NCBI RefSeq assembly: GCF_002160065.1
Contig: NZ_NFJW01000005.1
Location: 62,001 to 126,000, forward strand
Length of the DNA: 64,000 nucleotides
Source of the DNA: Collinsella sp. An2
GTDB lineage: Bacteria > Actinomycetota > Coriobacteriia > Coriobacteriales > Coriobacteriaceae
Reading direction: 5' to 3'
Shown here: positions 25,892-34,668 of the stretch, one piece after another
How positions within the stretch are numbered: position 1 is the first letter of the stretch
How the letters are laid out: the number at the start of each line of letters is the position of its first letter
The notes under the pieces: generated by a model
What the model was told of the DNA's origin: nothing
Database searches by the model: none
The model's input: the letters and a program-made list of their open reading frames with translations, nothing else
Translations under genes and position numbers: made by a program

Positions 25892-26647
25892 CTACGCCTC
25901 CTCAGAAAGCTCGGCCAAAGCCGACCGCGCCGCCTTGGCCGGCACGGAGAGGCCCGCGCGGCAGACCTCGGCCAGCACGCACGCAAAGACCACGTCCACG
26001 CCCGGCTTGGCGTCAATCAGGCGCACGCGCTCCGGCTCCTCACGCGAGATGGTGCGAAAACCGGCGGCGACGCGCTCCTGGTAGGCGATGCCCTTGGCCT
26101 CCATGCGATCGGCCGTGCGCCCCGCCGTGCGTGCCGCAGCGTCTGCGGGGTCGATATCCATAACAAGGGTGAGGTCCGGATGACACGAGCCCACGGCAAG
26201 GGCGTTTGCCATCGCGGCCTGTTCGCGCGGGACGCTGCCCGCAAACGACTGATAGGCGGTAGTGGAGTCGTAGAAGCGGTCGCACACCACTACGGTGCCC
26301 GCTTCCAGCGCAGGCGCGATCACCTCGTGCACAAGCTGGGCGCGCGCCGCCTCGTACAGCAACAGCTCGCAGGTGTCACTCATCTCCGCGTTGTCCGGAT
26401 CAAGCAGAAGCGCGCGAATCTTCTCGGAGATCGCGACGCCGCCCGGCTCCCGCAGCAAAAGCGTGTCGTAGCCCGCATGACGCAGGGCGGCAGCCAGCAG
26501 ACGCGCCTGTGTGGACTTGCCACAGCCATCGATACCTTCCAGTGTGATGAACGCCGGCGACGGCTTGGGGCTTTCCGATTGAGCGAACTCGCCCTCCGGG
26601 GTGTGTCCGGAACCGTGGAGCATATCGTCCGCAAGCCGCTCTGCCAT
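25892..26647 (-). CDS. tmk: Thymidylate kinase
   Basis: Phosphorylates dTMP to dTDP. 251 residues: P-loop FITLEGIDGCGKSTQARLL, LLREPGG, the DR motif in VVVCDRFYDSTTAYQ and the LID region RMEAKGIAYQERVAAGF. The ATG at 26647 has GGGAGG; it adds about 30 residues before the P-loop domain (AERLADDMLHGSG), which are longer than typical. Upstream in-frame ATGs at 26680-26683 lack a ribosome site. Confidence 0.93.
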   Translation of the reverse strand: MAERLADDMLHGSGHTPEGEFAQSESPKPSPAFITLEGIDGCGKSTQARLLAAALRHAGYDTLLLREPGGVAISEKIRALLLDPDNAEMSDTCELLLYEAARAQLVHEVIAPALEAGTVVVCDRFYDSTTAYQSFAGSVPREQAAMANALAVGSCHPDLTLVMDIDPADAAARTAGRTADRMEAKGIAYQERVAAGFRTISREEPERVRLIDAKPGVDVVFACVLAEVCRAGLSVPAKAARSALAELSEEA

Positions 26648-26776
26648 GTGTCCTCCCAACGTATATTCGATCTCGACCATCATACCCGTTCGGCGCGACG
26701 CAAGTACCCGTTGGAACTTTGGCAACGCCCGTGAGCCGTCAGGAGGCACCTGCTGGAAATTCGACGCGGCTGCGAA

Positions 26777-26877
26777 AAGTTCGGGGCGCCTGCAGAAAGT
26801 TTCCGCACCGAGAGTCCAAATCACCCCCGTTTTTCGAGATTTTTTGGACTCTCGGGGCCGTAACTTCTGCGAGGCAC
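26777..26877. repeat. Direct repeat copy A (about 100 bp, with internal hairpin)
   Basis: Nearly identical (about 97 percent by eye) to 28233-28333, in the same orientation. Contains the inverted repeat GAGAGTCCAAA (26810-26820) / TTTGGACTCTC (26843-26853), extended outward by GCAGAAAGTTTCCGC / GCCGTAACTTCTGC. The two copies flank the gene at 26902-27882. Confidence 0.9.
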
Positions 26878-26901
26878 ACCCTGCCGCTGGCTTGGCTACA
26901 G

Positions 26902-27882
26902 TTACGACCTCAAGGGAACGCCGGCCTGAAACAGCAGGCGAAAGAGATAGGCTTCATCAGTCGCCTGCGTAAAGGAGGCCCTCAGCACCGTGGCTCCGGT
27001 CAGATTGATATGAGACTCGCGCAAGCGCTCCTCCGACATGCGCCGAGCGACCTCTCGCACGTCTTGCGCATCAGACCGTCCTCTGCCCGCATAGTACTTT
27101 CCCAGACCATCGAGCTCCAGGATGATGACCCTCCCATCTAGAAGGCACCAATAGTAGTCGACGTTTCGAGGAGCTCCCGGCCTCATAGGATCGTCGACCT
27201 CGACCTGAAGCTCGGGAATCACAAACCCAAGTTCTATGATGATCGCCCGCACAATGGACTCACCGCCGTTTTCGCTTCTTCCGTCCATGTAGCGCGCCAC
27301 CATACGAGCCGCATCAATCCCATGCCTGCCTTTCCCGCGATGCTCGACATATGCTCGAAATCGCTCGGGAGTAACAAGCTTCCAATGAAGCGCCGCGTCA
27401 CAAACTGCCAATCCGTGGCGAAACCCACCGTGACAGGCGCAGTCGAGCATCGTACGTTCTATGGAGGTCGCCTTGACTCCCCGCATAACGACGGGCGTAT
27501 CGTCGGTAACGCATTGGCATTGCACCAGCCCCCGCATGCGCCGCTTGTGGCCGTTTGGCCCAATGCCCACGGTAAGAGGCAGCAGCTGGGAGTTTGGCAC
27601 ATCAAGCCCCCAGGCCAGCGCGGCAGAAAACGAGCAGAACGTCCAATCGGGGTGAAGGAACGCGGCGGTACGCAGTACATGCAGGGCAAACTCACGCTTC
27701 GAAAGGTGTTGCCGATAGTCTCGGTATGCATACATGCCAAAGTAGGGAGAGACAAGCTCGCCTCGTTCGACGCGTCGGTCCAGCGCCTTTCGTTCGTTGG
27801 ACGATGAAGCCACTGCAAATCTGCCCTGCCGCTGCGCCGCCAACAGCTTATGTCTGAGTTCCAACGTTTTGCCGCGCCACAT
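26902..27882 (-). CDS. AbiEi-like N-terminal domain with DUF559/PD-(D/E)XK-like C-terminus
   Basis: A 326-residue protein whose N-terminal half looks like AbiEi-type regulators (ERKALDRRVERGELVSPYFG, TFCSFSAALAWGLDVPNSQ, SIERTMLDCACHGGF) and whose C-terminal half has VDYYWCLLDGRVIILELDG, followed by MSEERLRES and a hydrophobic strand, similar to DUF559/Vsr-type nuclease cores found in actinobacterial proteins. Function unknown; it might be an antitoxin-like regulator or a defence protein. It has no partner toxin gene adjacent. It is framed by 100-bp direct repeats at 26777-26877 and 28233-28333, which suggests insertion or repeat-mediated rearrangement. Confidence 0.75.
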   Translation of the reverse strand: MWRGKTLELRHKLLAAQRQGRFAVASSSNERKALDRRVERGELVSPYFGMYAYRDYRQHLSKREFALHVLRTAAFLHPDWTFCSFSAALAWGLDVPNSQLLPLTVGIGPNGHKRRMRGLVQCQCVTDDTPVVMRGVKATSIERTMLDCACHGGFRHGLAVCDAALHWKLVTPERFRAYVEHRGKGRHGIDAARMVARYMDGRSENGGESIVRAIIIELGFVIPELQVEVDDPMRPGAPRNVDYYWCLLDGRVIILELDGLGKYYAGRGRSDAQDVREVARRMSEERLRESHINLTGATVLRASFTQATDEAYLFRLLFQAGVPLRS

Positions 27883-28232
27883 GCTGCCCCCTATCCATAT
27901 AGGTAGATAGCTGCATCGTAAGGCGCATGTCTTACAGGCTTCTCACGCTGGTCTCTCCGTGCTCTCCCCCAAAGCTCACCCAAATCTAACAAGGCAATGA
28001 AGCGTCCAGAAATGCGCAGGTAGAGCTGCGATTGTGCGCAGCTTTGTGTGTATTATTCCAGCGTGATACAGGCGGAACATGGAAACCGATCATCGCCCAA
28101 CGGTTACATGCAGGCTCTGAGCGGCCTGTCAGCGCGGATATAGAGGACGTGGGCGTCCATATGGAAATGCGGGGCAAAGACTTTGGCATTGGGCTCGACG
28201 CGGACGAATATGCTGCTGAGATCGCTCCATGG
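27883..28232. other. Intergenic region upstream of the AbiEi-like gene
   Basis: About 350 bp without a supported gene; lower GC than its neighbours, with ATATAGGTAGATAGCTGC near 27897 and CTAACAAGGCAATG near 27986. It may contain the promoter of the AbiEi-like gene. Small frames here (up to 95 codons) show no family motif. Confidence 0.4.
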
Positions 28233-28333
28233 AAGTTCGGGGCGTCTGCAGAAAGTTTCCGCACCGAGAGTCCAAATCACCCCCGTTTTTCGAGAATTTT
28301 TGGACTCTCAGGGCCGTAACTTCTGCGAGATGC
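28233..28333. repeat. Direct repeat copy B (about 100 bp, with internal hairpin)
   Basis: Second copy of the repeat at 26777-26877; only scattered substitutions (for example C/T near position 11, T/A in the loop, G/A after the right arm). Its right end runs directly into the 20-nt-period array at 28311-28401. Confidence 0.9.
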
Positions 28334-28401
28334 ACGTAACTCGGAAATGCCACACGCAACCAGGAACAACCGTACGCAACTTGAGAGCGGAGCACGTAAC
28401 T
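28311..28401. repeat. 20-nt-period motif array (five units)
   Basis: Units lie exactly 20 nt apart: GGGCCGTAACT (28311), TGCACGTAACT (28331), CACACGCAACC (28351), CGTACGCAACT (28371), AGCACGTAACT (28391); on the minus strand these read AGTTACGTGC-like, as at 13118-13188. The hairpin of direct repeat B follows on the minus strand, then one unit in opposite orientation (AGTTTCCGCAC, 28254). It lies just beyond the topA terminator. Confidence 0.85.
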
Positions 28402-28420
28402 CACAGACGACAGGCAGCGA

Positions 28421-28472
28421 TAAAAAAGAGCCGCGTCGGCTACGGCCAACAACCGGAAGCTGACGCGGCTCT
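28421..28472 (-). terminator. Rho-independent terminator of topA
   Basis: Minus strand: AGAGCCGCGTCAGCT, a 16-nt loop, AGCCGACGCGGCTCT (14 of 15 paired), then TTTTTA. It lies 8 bp after the topA stop codon. Confidence 0.9.
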
Positions 28473-28480
28473 ATCGCCCT

Positions 28481-31084
28481 TTACTGGGACGCCGACGTCT
28501 TTGTTGCAGCCTTCGAGCCAGACTTCGTCGACGTCTTTTTAGCGGTCGACTTTGCCGTCTTGGCAGCAGACGTTGCCGCTTTTGCCGACGACTTCGCCGA
28601 CGCGCCCTTGCGCCCACGGCCGCGCCCAGAAGCGGGCTTCTTCTCCTTACCGGGGCAGTCCATGTTCACGCAGATGCGCCACGGTCCGCGCGCGGTCTCC
28701 ACCACCACGACGGGCGCTCCGCAATGCTCGCACACCTCGCCGGTGGCCGTGAGCTTGCCGCGCGCCGGCAGCGGATACGAAACCCCGCACTCGTCGTAGT
28801 TGGTGCAGCGGATGAATCGCTTGCCGCTGCGCTCGCTCTTATGCGCCACCAGGTCGCCGTGACGACCGGCCTCCTTGCACACCGAGCACTCGCCCACCAC
28901 CAGATCGGGCTCGTAGTTCGTGGGGCATTTGGGATTCACGCACGTCTCGTAGGCCTTCTGCCTAAACGGCTGGCACTTGATCCGCGGAGCCCCGCATTCG
29001 GGACACACGGCGCCCTCGCCCTCAATCGGCGAGACCTTGACGCCGCTCGGCACGGGATAGGTGACGTCGCAATCGGGCCATCCCATGCAGCCGATGAAGC
29101 TGCCACGAGTTTTGGCCGAAGTCTTCATGACCAGGTCCTTGCCGCACTTGGGGCAGGTGCCCACCTTGGCATCGGCGGTCACCGCGTCGGCAATCGCCTC
29201 GCCCAGATCGTCCTTGTGCTCGATCAGGTCGTCGAGCATGCCGGCCAGCAACGCACGGGAGTGATCGACCACGTGGTCCTGCGTGTCCTGGCCCTCGGCA
29301 ACCTTGGTCATATCTTCGTCGAGCTCGGCCGTCATCTCGGGCGTCGTGATGCGCGGCGCAAACTCATGCAGCGCGTCTACGATGGCCATGCCGAGCTGAC
29401 TGGGCTCGATGGGGTCGTTTTTGAGGTAACGCACCTGGTAGAGACGCTCGATGATGCTTGCGCGCGTGGACTTGGTGCCCAGCCCGCGCTTCTCCATCTC
29501 CTGCACCAGACGCCCCTGGCTGTAGCGCGCCGGCGGCTCGGTCTGCTTGGCCTCGAGCTTGATATCGTGCACGTCCACCGCATCGCCCTCGGAAAGCGGA
29601 GGCAGCTGCTCGTCGCGCTTGAGGCCATACGGATACGCCTCGCGGAAGCCCGGGCTCACCAGCACATCGCCCGACGCCGTGAACGGCTCGCCCGCAACAT
29701 CGATTGCAAGCTTCGTGTTCTCAATGGTCGCAGGACCCATAAGCGTAGCCAGGAAGCGCCGCGCGATGAGCATGTAGAGCTTCTTCTGTCCGCCATCGAG
29801 CGTCTCGGGATTGCCCTGGCCCGTGGGATGAATGGGCGGGTGGTCGGTTGTCTCGGTCTTGCCGCGTGTAGGCTTCATGGGCCCCGCCAGCACCTTCTTG
29901 CACACAGGCGCCAGCGCAGGCGAGCCCGCGGCAAGCCCCTTGACGATGCCGCCCAGATCGAGCGAGCGCGGGTACACGGTGTTGTCGACGCGCGGGTACG
30001 AGATAAAGCCCGCCATATAGAGGCTCTCCGCGATGCGCATGGTGCGCGCGGGGCTGATGCCCTCGGCCGCCGCCGCGGCCTGCAGCGACGTGGTGTTGAA
30101 CGGCGTGGGCGGCTGCTGTTTGCGCGAGCGCTTGGCAACAGACGTCACCGTGCCCTTGGTGGCGCCGTCGACGTGCGCGAACGCCTGCTCAGCCGCCGTT
30201 TTGTCGGTAAAGCGAGCGGTGGCGTGACTGATCTTGAACTCGGTCTCGGGCTGTCCCGACGCCGCAGCCAGACCGCGAATCTGCCAGTAGTCCTCGGGTA
30301 CAAACGCCATGCGCTCGCGCTCGCGCTCCACGACGAGCGCCAGGGTGGGCGTCTGCACGCGACCGGCCGAGCGCACATTGCCAAAGCCGCCGAAACGCGC
30401 CAAGGTGAGGTAGCGGGTAAGCACCGCGCCCCAGATGAGGTCGATGTACTGACGGCTCTCGCCCGCGTCGGCCAGGTTCTGGTCGAGCTCCACAAGGTTG
30501 TCGAACGCCGCGGTTACCTCGCCCTTGATAAGGGCCGAGTACCGGGCGCGATAGGCCGGCACATCGGGCGCGACCTCGCGCACCATATCAAGAGCATCCG
30601 AGCCGATGAGCTCGCCCTCGCGGTCGAAGTCGGTGGCGATAATCACCGCGTCGGATTTCTTGGCCAGGTTCTTGAGCGCGCGGATGATCTCCTTCTCCGC
30701 CGGCTTCTTTACGATGGGTGCCCAGGTAAGATACGGCAGGCTCTCGACCTTCCAGCCCTTGATATTGATGCCGTTGGGCAGATACGGACGACGTTTGGAG
30801 CTGTACGGAGGCCGCGCAAGACCGTCCGGCACGTCGGCCGGCAGCACCTCGCCGTCTTCGGAAACGCTGTACCAGCCCTGTTTCTTGTCGAACAGGATCT
30901 CGTCGGGGAAATCGGGCGCCAGGATATGACCGGCAAGGCCCATGGACACCCAATCCTCACCCTTCACGGTGAATCGATAGACCGCGGTGTTGTACACCTT
31001 GTCGTTCTTTGGTTTGCCGGCGTCACTCAGCAGCTGAGCAATCTTTTGCGCGGCGATGTTTTTCTCTGCAATGACGAGCTTCAC
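28481..31084 (-). CDS. topA: Type IA DNA topoisomerase I, archaeal-type
   Basis: Relaxes negatively supercoiled DNA. 867 residues from GTG 31084 (GGAG 6 nt upstream). N-terminal MKLVIAEKNIAAQKIAQLL, MGLAGHILAPDFP, TOPRIM motif IIATDFDREGELIGSDALD, NLADAGESRQYIDLIWGA, SAGRVQTPTLALVVERERE and the active-site region FISYPRVDNTVYP. TDFDREGELIG and ESRQYIDLIWGAVLTRY are the wording of archaeal TopA, not the bacterial TDPDREGEAIA form. The C-terminus has four zinc ribbons (for example CPKCGKDLVMK, CPECGAPRIKC, CSVCKEAGRHGDL, CEHCGAPVVVV) and a Lys/Ala/Thr/Ser tail of about 45 residues. Confidence 0.93.
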   Translation of the reverse strand: MKLVIAEKNIAAQKIAQLLSDAGKPKNDKVYNTAVYRFTVKGEDWVSMGLAGHILAPDFPDEILFDKKQGWYSVSEDGEVLPADVPDGLARPPYSSKRRPYLPNGINIKGWKVESLPYLTWAPIVKKPAEKEIIRALKNLAKKSDAVIIATDFDREGELIGSDALDMVREVAPDVPAYRARYSALIKGEVTAAFDNLVELDQNLADAGESRQYIDLIWGAVLTRYLTLARFGGFGNVRSAGRVQTPTLALVVERERERMAFVPEDYWQIRGLAAASGQPETEFKISHATARFTDKTAAEQAFAHVDGATKGTVTSVAKRSRKQQPPTPFNTTSLQAAAAAEGISPARTMRIAESLYMAGFISYPRVDNTVYPRSLDLGGIVKGLAAGSPALAPVCKKVLAGPMKPTRGKTETTDHPPIHPTGQGNPETLDGGQKKLYMLIARRFLATLMGPATIENTKLAIDVAGEPFTASGDVLVSPGFREAYPYGLKRDEQLPPLSEGDAVDVHDIKLEAKQTEPPARYSQGRLVQEMEKRGLGTKSTRASIIERLYQVRYLKNDPIEPSQLGMAIVDALHEFAPRITTPEMTAELDEDMTKVAEGQDTQDHVVDHSRALLAGMLDDLIEHKDDLGEAIADAVTADAKVGTCPKCGKDLVMKTSAKTRGSFIGCMGWPDCDVTYPVPSGVKVSPIEGEGAVCPECGAPRIKCQPFRQKAYETCVNPKCPTNYEPDLVVGECSVCKEAGRHGDLVAHKSERSGKRFIRCTNYDECGVSYPLPARGKLTATGEVCEHCGAPVVVVETARGPWRICVNMDCPGKEKKPASGRGRGRKGASAKSSAKAATSAAKTAKSTAKKTSTKSGSKAATKTSASQ

Positions 31085-31559
31085 CGAAGGCTCCTTGTCT
31101 ATATGCATCCTCGGCGCAGCGACATGGCCGTGCGGCGCGCGGCGACCGCAGGCCGCAGCACGCGCCCGAGCAGCGGACGATGTCCGCGCGGGGTTTCTTT
31201 CGATACCGCACCATACCATGAAGCATGGATATACGCGAACAGGACACATTTTTTAGCAATGAACCACGTCGAGAGACATGGACGTTTGCAGCCAGCTGGC
31301 CACAGATGCAGCGGGCCGCAGGGAGTCGGCGACTGCGCGGACGGCAGAGCCGAGACCCCACGACACCCGAGCGGAACGTGGGGCCCGCGGAAGATGCAGG
31401 GCCGCGCGAGCTGCGTGAGGCGGTGCGGCGCCCCTCCACACCCAAAACCTCGACAGCACAGGCCGGCCCGCCGCTCATCCCTCGCGACGGGCCGGCCTGA
31501 AACCAGCGCATAGGTTTGTGACATCCATCTCGGCGCGCGCTTCGCTGCGCCCCGACCCG
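31085..31559. other. 475-bp intergenic region upstream of topA
   Basis: No supported gene; several antiparallel frames lack motifs. It includes the topA leader and, close to the DUF4097 stop codon, the stem-loop 31459-31499. Confidence 0.5.
31459..31499. terminator. Stem-loop after the DUF4097 gene
   Basis: CAGGCCGGCCC (31459-31469) and GGGCCGGCCTG (31489-31499) pair perfectly across a 19-nt loop. It lies about 60 bp past the DUF4097 stop codon on the minus strand. No T run follows, so intrinsic termination is only probable. Confidence 0.55.
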
Positions 31560-32501
31560 CTATCGAACGGTCACCGACCCCGAGACGGAGTCTGCCGTGA
31601 TCTTCGCCGCGCCGTCGCCCGCCACCACGCGGGCGCTCGGGCCGTTCTCCGTGGTCTCGCCAAGCGCGCTCGAAAAGCTGCCCGAAACGCGATCGCTCGT
31701 AAGAGTAAAGCCGGCGTCGTCCGGAAGGTCGAGCAAGATCGCCCCGCTCGTCGTGCTAGCGTCCAGACTGGGCGGCAGCGAACCGGTCGGAGATACCTTG
31801 ATGTCGCCGGAAACCGTACTGATATCGAGGGACCCCGTCGCCGACCCGTCGAGAGCAATGGCGCCGGAAATCGTTGCGACCGAGACGCCTCCCGCGTCAA
31901 GCCCGCTCACCGTGACATCCGAACTCACCGTGGCCACGTCGAGGTTATCGCAGGCGAGGTCCGCAAGCGACAGGCTCGCCACAGTGCTTTTCAGCGACAC
32001 CGAGCCAAGCGACACGCCCTGAGGAAGTTCGATCTCGAGCTCCATCGGAGGAAGGTCATATGTGCTGTCGATTCCCTTGGGCAGTCCGTCGTCCACAGAA
32101 AGCGTGCCTGCGCCCTCGTCCAGCTTGACCGTAGCCTTGGTCGGGTCCATGTCGTAGGTGCCGATGCCCACCCTCTCGTGGACAGCCACCTGGTCGCCCG
32201 TGCCGCGCTTCACGGACACCGAGCCGACGTTCCAGGTGATGTCGAGCGCTTTGACGCTCTCCGCGTCGAACGTCCACCGCTCGCCGATGGGCGAATCGAC
32301 CGTCGTGCGATGCGCCGCGCTCCGTGTCCCGCCATCCGAAACGATGTCTCCCAAATCGATATTCAGACCCGAAAGCACGTTTGAGACCCGAGCCTGCAGT
32401 CCACCGGTCGCCAGATAGACCAGCGGAGCCGCGATGAGCGCGATAATCAGCGCGGCCGCGACGATGACCTTGACCTTCTCGTTCTTCTGCAGACGCACCA
32501 T
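31560..32501 (-). CDS. DUF4097-family envelope protein
   Basis: 313 residues. A basic N-terminus and one transmembrane helix (VIVAAALIIALIAAPLVYLAT, about 12-32) precede a repetitive beta-solenoid-like domain rich in Ser/Thr/Val/Asp (TVSSDVTVSGLDAGGVSVAT, TTSGAILLDLPDDAGF, DRVSGSFSSAL), typical of DUF4097 adhesin-like proteins. The role is not known; these genes commonly sit beside a PadR or HTH membrane regulator. Here it lies 2 bp downstream of the HTH membrane protein and is probably its partner. Confidence 0.85.
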   Translation of the reverse strand: MVRLQKNEKVKVIVAAALIIALIAAPLVYLATGGLQARVSNVLSGLNIDLGDIVSDGGTRSAAHRTTVDSPIGERWTFDAESVKALDITWNVGSVSVKRGTGDQVAVHERVGIGTYDMDPTKATVKLDEGAGTLSVDDGLPKGIDSTYDLPPMELEIELPQGVSLGSVSLKSTVASLSLADLACDNLDVATVSSDVTVSGLDAGGVSVATISGAIALDGSATGSLDISTVSGDIKVSPTGSLPPSLDASTTSGAILLDLPDDAGFTLTSDRVSGSFSSALGETTENGPSARVVAGDGAAKITADSVSGSVTVR

Positions 32502-32503
32502 GC

Positions 32504-33172
32504 CTATCGCCTCCCCTCAGGGTCGCGCGGGTCGGCGGGACGGTCACTCATGCCCTCGCCAGCGCCCTTGGCAGCAGCGGGCGGAACATCCTCGGCCTCA
32601 CGGGCCAAGGCCCCGTCGAGGATATTTGCCAGCCAGTGATACACCGGGATGGTGAAAAACACCAGGAACGAGTAGGGAGCCGCACCGGCAAGCGTCAGTA
32701 TGAACCACAGCGGTATCATGAGGACGCCGTAGGGGAATGAGCGCCAGGGACCCTTGGTGCGGGCACGGCGGGCGTCGTCGGTCGCCCGCGTGGCCTGGGT
32801 GCTCGCCTGCGTCGCGGCCTCTGCGGCCCGCGCAGCAGCCTGACTCGCCTGCGTGGCGGCAGCGACCGCTTGCGCCGCGGCCTCGCGGTCGGCGGCGCGA
32901 GAAGCTTGCTCGGCCCCCGCCTGCTCCGCGCGCTCGGCGTTCTCAAACGCGACGTCGTCCTCAATCTCTTTGTCGACACTCAACAAATCGTCCAGGCTCA
33001 CCCCATAAAGATGCGCGAGGGCAATAAGATTCTCGGTGTCGGGCGAGCTCTCCGCACGCTCCCACTTCGAGACGGCCTGCCGCGAGAGCCCAAGCTCGTT
33101 GGCAAGCGCCTCCTGGCTATATCCCTTCGCGCGTCTAAGCTCAGCCAGACGCTGTGCGATCTGCACGTTCAT
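32504..33172 (-). CDS. HTH (XRE) protein with Ala-rich coiled segment and membrane domain
   Basis: 222 residues. An N-terminal helix-turn-helix (QIAQRLAELRRAKGYSQEALANELGLSRQAVSKWE; residues 4-40) precedes a DDLLSVDKE linker, a long Ala/Arg/Thr-rich helix (residues 80-135), two transmembrane segments (PYGVLMIPLWFILTLAGAAP and YSFLVFFTIPVYHWLANIL) and a charged end. It looks like a membrane-tethered transcriptional regulator. It is co-transcribed with the DUF4097 gene, which it may sense or control. Confidence 0.85.
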   Translation of the reverse strand: MNVQIAQRLAELRRAKGYSQEALANELGLSRQAVSKWERAESSPDTENLIALAHLYGVSLDDLLSVDKEIEDDVAFENAERAEQAGAEQASRAADREAAAQAVAAATQASQAAARAAEAATQASTQATRATDDARRARTKGPWRSFPYGVLMIPLWFILTLAGAAPYSFLVFFTIPVYHWLANILDGALAREAEDVPPAAAKGAGEGMSDRPADPRDPEGRR

Positions 33173-33442
33173 GATGACCCCAATCCGCCGGAGCCCGATG
33201 CCCCGGGCCGTTATTCACTCGTTTTGCGGCGCCGTTGGCTATACCGTAGCCGGCGGACCGGTCGCCACACCAGCAAGTCTGGTGGGAATTTCCCGCAACT
33301 GCCGGTTGCGGAGCCTCTGAGCTGGGAAAACGCCAACCTGTTCCCCTTGCACCCCGCAGGCTGGAGACCGGGGAACACCACGCCCAGCAGGACCGTGCGG
33401 ATTGTACAACAGCCACAGGCAAGCGACGGGACGGGACGCAAG

Positions 33443-34126
33443 CTAGCTGCGGGCGGCCTCGATGCGGTCGACGAGCCACGTGACCCACTCGTCCATGCCG
33501 TCCCCCTTGGTGGCGCTTACGCTAAAGCGCGGTGCCTGAGGATTGAGGTCGTCAAGCGTGCCGTTATATGCCTTCTGGTCGAAGTCGAACGCAGGCGCAA
33601 CGTCGATCTTGTTCAGCAGGATCGCGCCGGCATGCTGGAAGATGCCCGGATACTTGACCGGCTTGTCGTCGCCTTCGGGCACCGAGAGGATCATCACGCT
33701 GAGGTTCTCGCCCAGATCAAAATCCACGGGGCATACGAGGTTGCCCACGTTCTCGATAAAGATGACGTCGATGGCATCGAGCCCCACCCCGGCGTCCAGC
33801 GCATCGACGGCCTCGCGAATCATGTTTCCCTCGAGATGGCAGAGCCCGCCGGTGTTGATCTGCACGGCGGGGATGCCGGCCTCTTTCATGGTCACGGCAT
33901 CTACATCGGACGCGATGTCGCCCTCGATGACCGCGCAGCGCAGCCCATGGCCGTCGCGCAGCCGCTCGTTGGTCGCAAGAATCGTGGAGGTCTTTCCCGA
34001 GCCGGGGCTGGAAAGCACGTTGATCACAAAGGTATGGCTGCCGCGGAACCGGTCACGCAGCTCGGCGGCCAGGCGGTCGTTGCGCGAGAGGATAGGCGTG
34101 GAAATGTCGACGGTACGCTCGGACAT
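33443..34126 (-). CDS. hypB: Hydrogenase nickel incorporation GTPase HypB
   Basis: GTP-dependent nickel delivery to [NiFe]-hydrogenase. 227 residues: P-loop NVLSSPGSGKTS (residues 37-46), VIEGDIASDVDA, the metal-site motif QINTGGLCHLEGNM (Cys and His), FIENVGNLVCPVDFDLGE, and LNKIDVAPAFDFD. No N-terminal His-rich nickel store and no CxxC high-affinity site, so it is a short HypB. The ATG at 34126 follows AAGGAGG. It is 181 bp downstream of hypA; other hyp genes and hydrogenase subunits are not in the window. Confidence 0.95.
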   Translation of the reverse strand: MSERTVDISTPILSRNDRLAAELRDRFRGSHTFVINVLSSPGSGKTSTILATNERLRDGHGLRCAVIEGDIASDVDAVTMKEAGIPAVQINTGGLCHLEGNMIREAVDALDAGVGLDAIDVIFIENVGNLVCPVDFDLGENLSVMILSVPEGDDKPVKYPGIFQHAGAILLNKIDVAPAFDFDQKAYNGTLDDLNPQAPRFSVSATKGDGMDEWVTWLVDRIEAARS

Positions 34127-34307
34127 GGTTCCTCCTTGGATCGTGGTATGGGTGGTGCGCAGGCACAGGACCGACACCTTGCGATGTTGGCCGGACGGCG
34201 CAGGGGACGGCGCAGGGCCTCTCCGACGGCGGCCCGGCAGCGGCGCGAATACACAGGACCGCCCGGGCCACGCGGCGCCGAAGCGGTCCTGAACAGCAGT
34301 ATCTGGA

Positions 34308-34661
34308 TTAGTCGGGCGTCTCGATTTCGACCGAGACGATATCGAGATCACGGCCGTGCACGAGGCGCGTGTCTCCACTGCCACAGGCGGGACAGCGCAG
34401 ATGGCGCACGTCGTGGTCGAACTCGTTGCCGCATGCCCGGCAAACGCTGTGCGGATGGACCTCCTCGACCGTCAGCTCGCAGGCCGCGGTCTGCGGATCC
34501 TCCTCGCGCAGAACCTCCCACGCAAAGTCCAACGACTCACGCACGACCTCGGTCATGTCCCCGATGCGCAGCGTCACGCCCACGGCGCGCGTCGCGCCCT
34601 CGTGCTGCACGGTGGCGCGCACGGTGGAAAGCACGCCGTCCACGATGCCCATCTCGTGCAT
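34308..34661 (-). CDS. hypA: Hydrogenase nickel metallochaperone HypA
   Basis: 117 residues. MHEMGI begins with the conserved nickel-binding His2; zinc loop CRACGNE...CPACGSG; DLDIVSVEIE at the end. Starts 7 bp after the tatC stop codon, linking it to the Tat genes. HypA works with HypB to insert nickel. Confidence 0.95.
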   Translation of the reverse strand: MHEMGIVDGVLSTVRATVQHEGATRAVGVTLRIGDMTEVVRESLDFAWEVLREEDPQTAACELTVEEVHPHSVCRACGNEFDHDVRHLRCPACGSGDTRLVHGRDLDIVSVEIETPD

Positions 34662-34668
34662 GAGCGCG

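Noticed and set aside
27986-28264. 92-codon minus-strand frame upstream of the AbiEi-like gene
   Set aside because: No motif, overlaps the direct repeat, no ribosome binding site.
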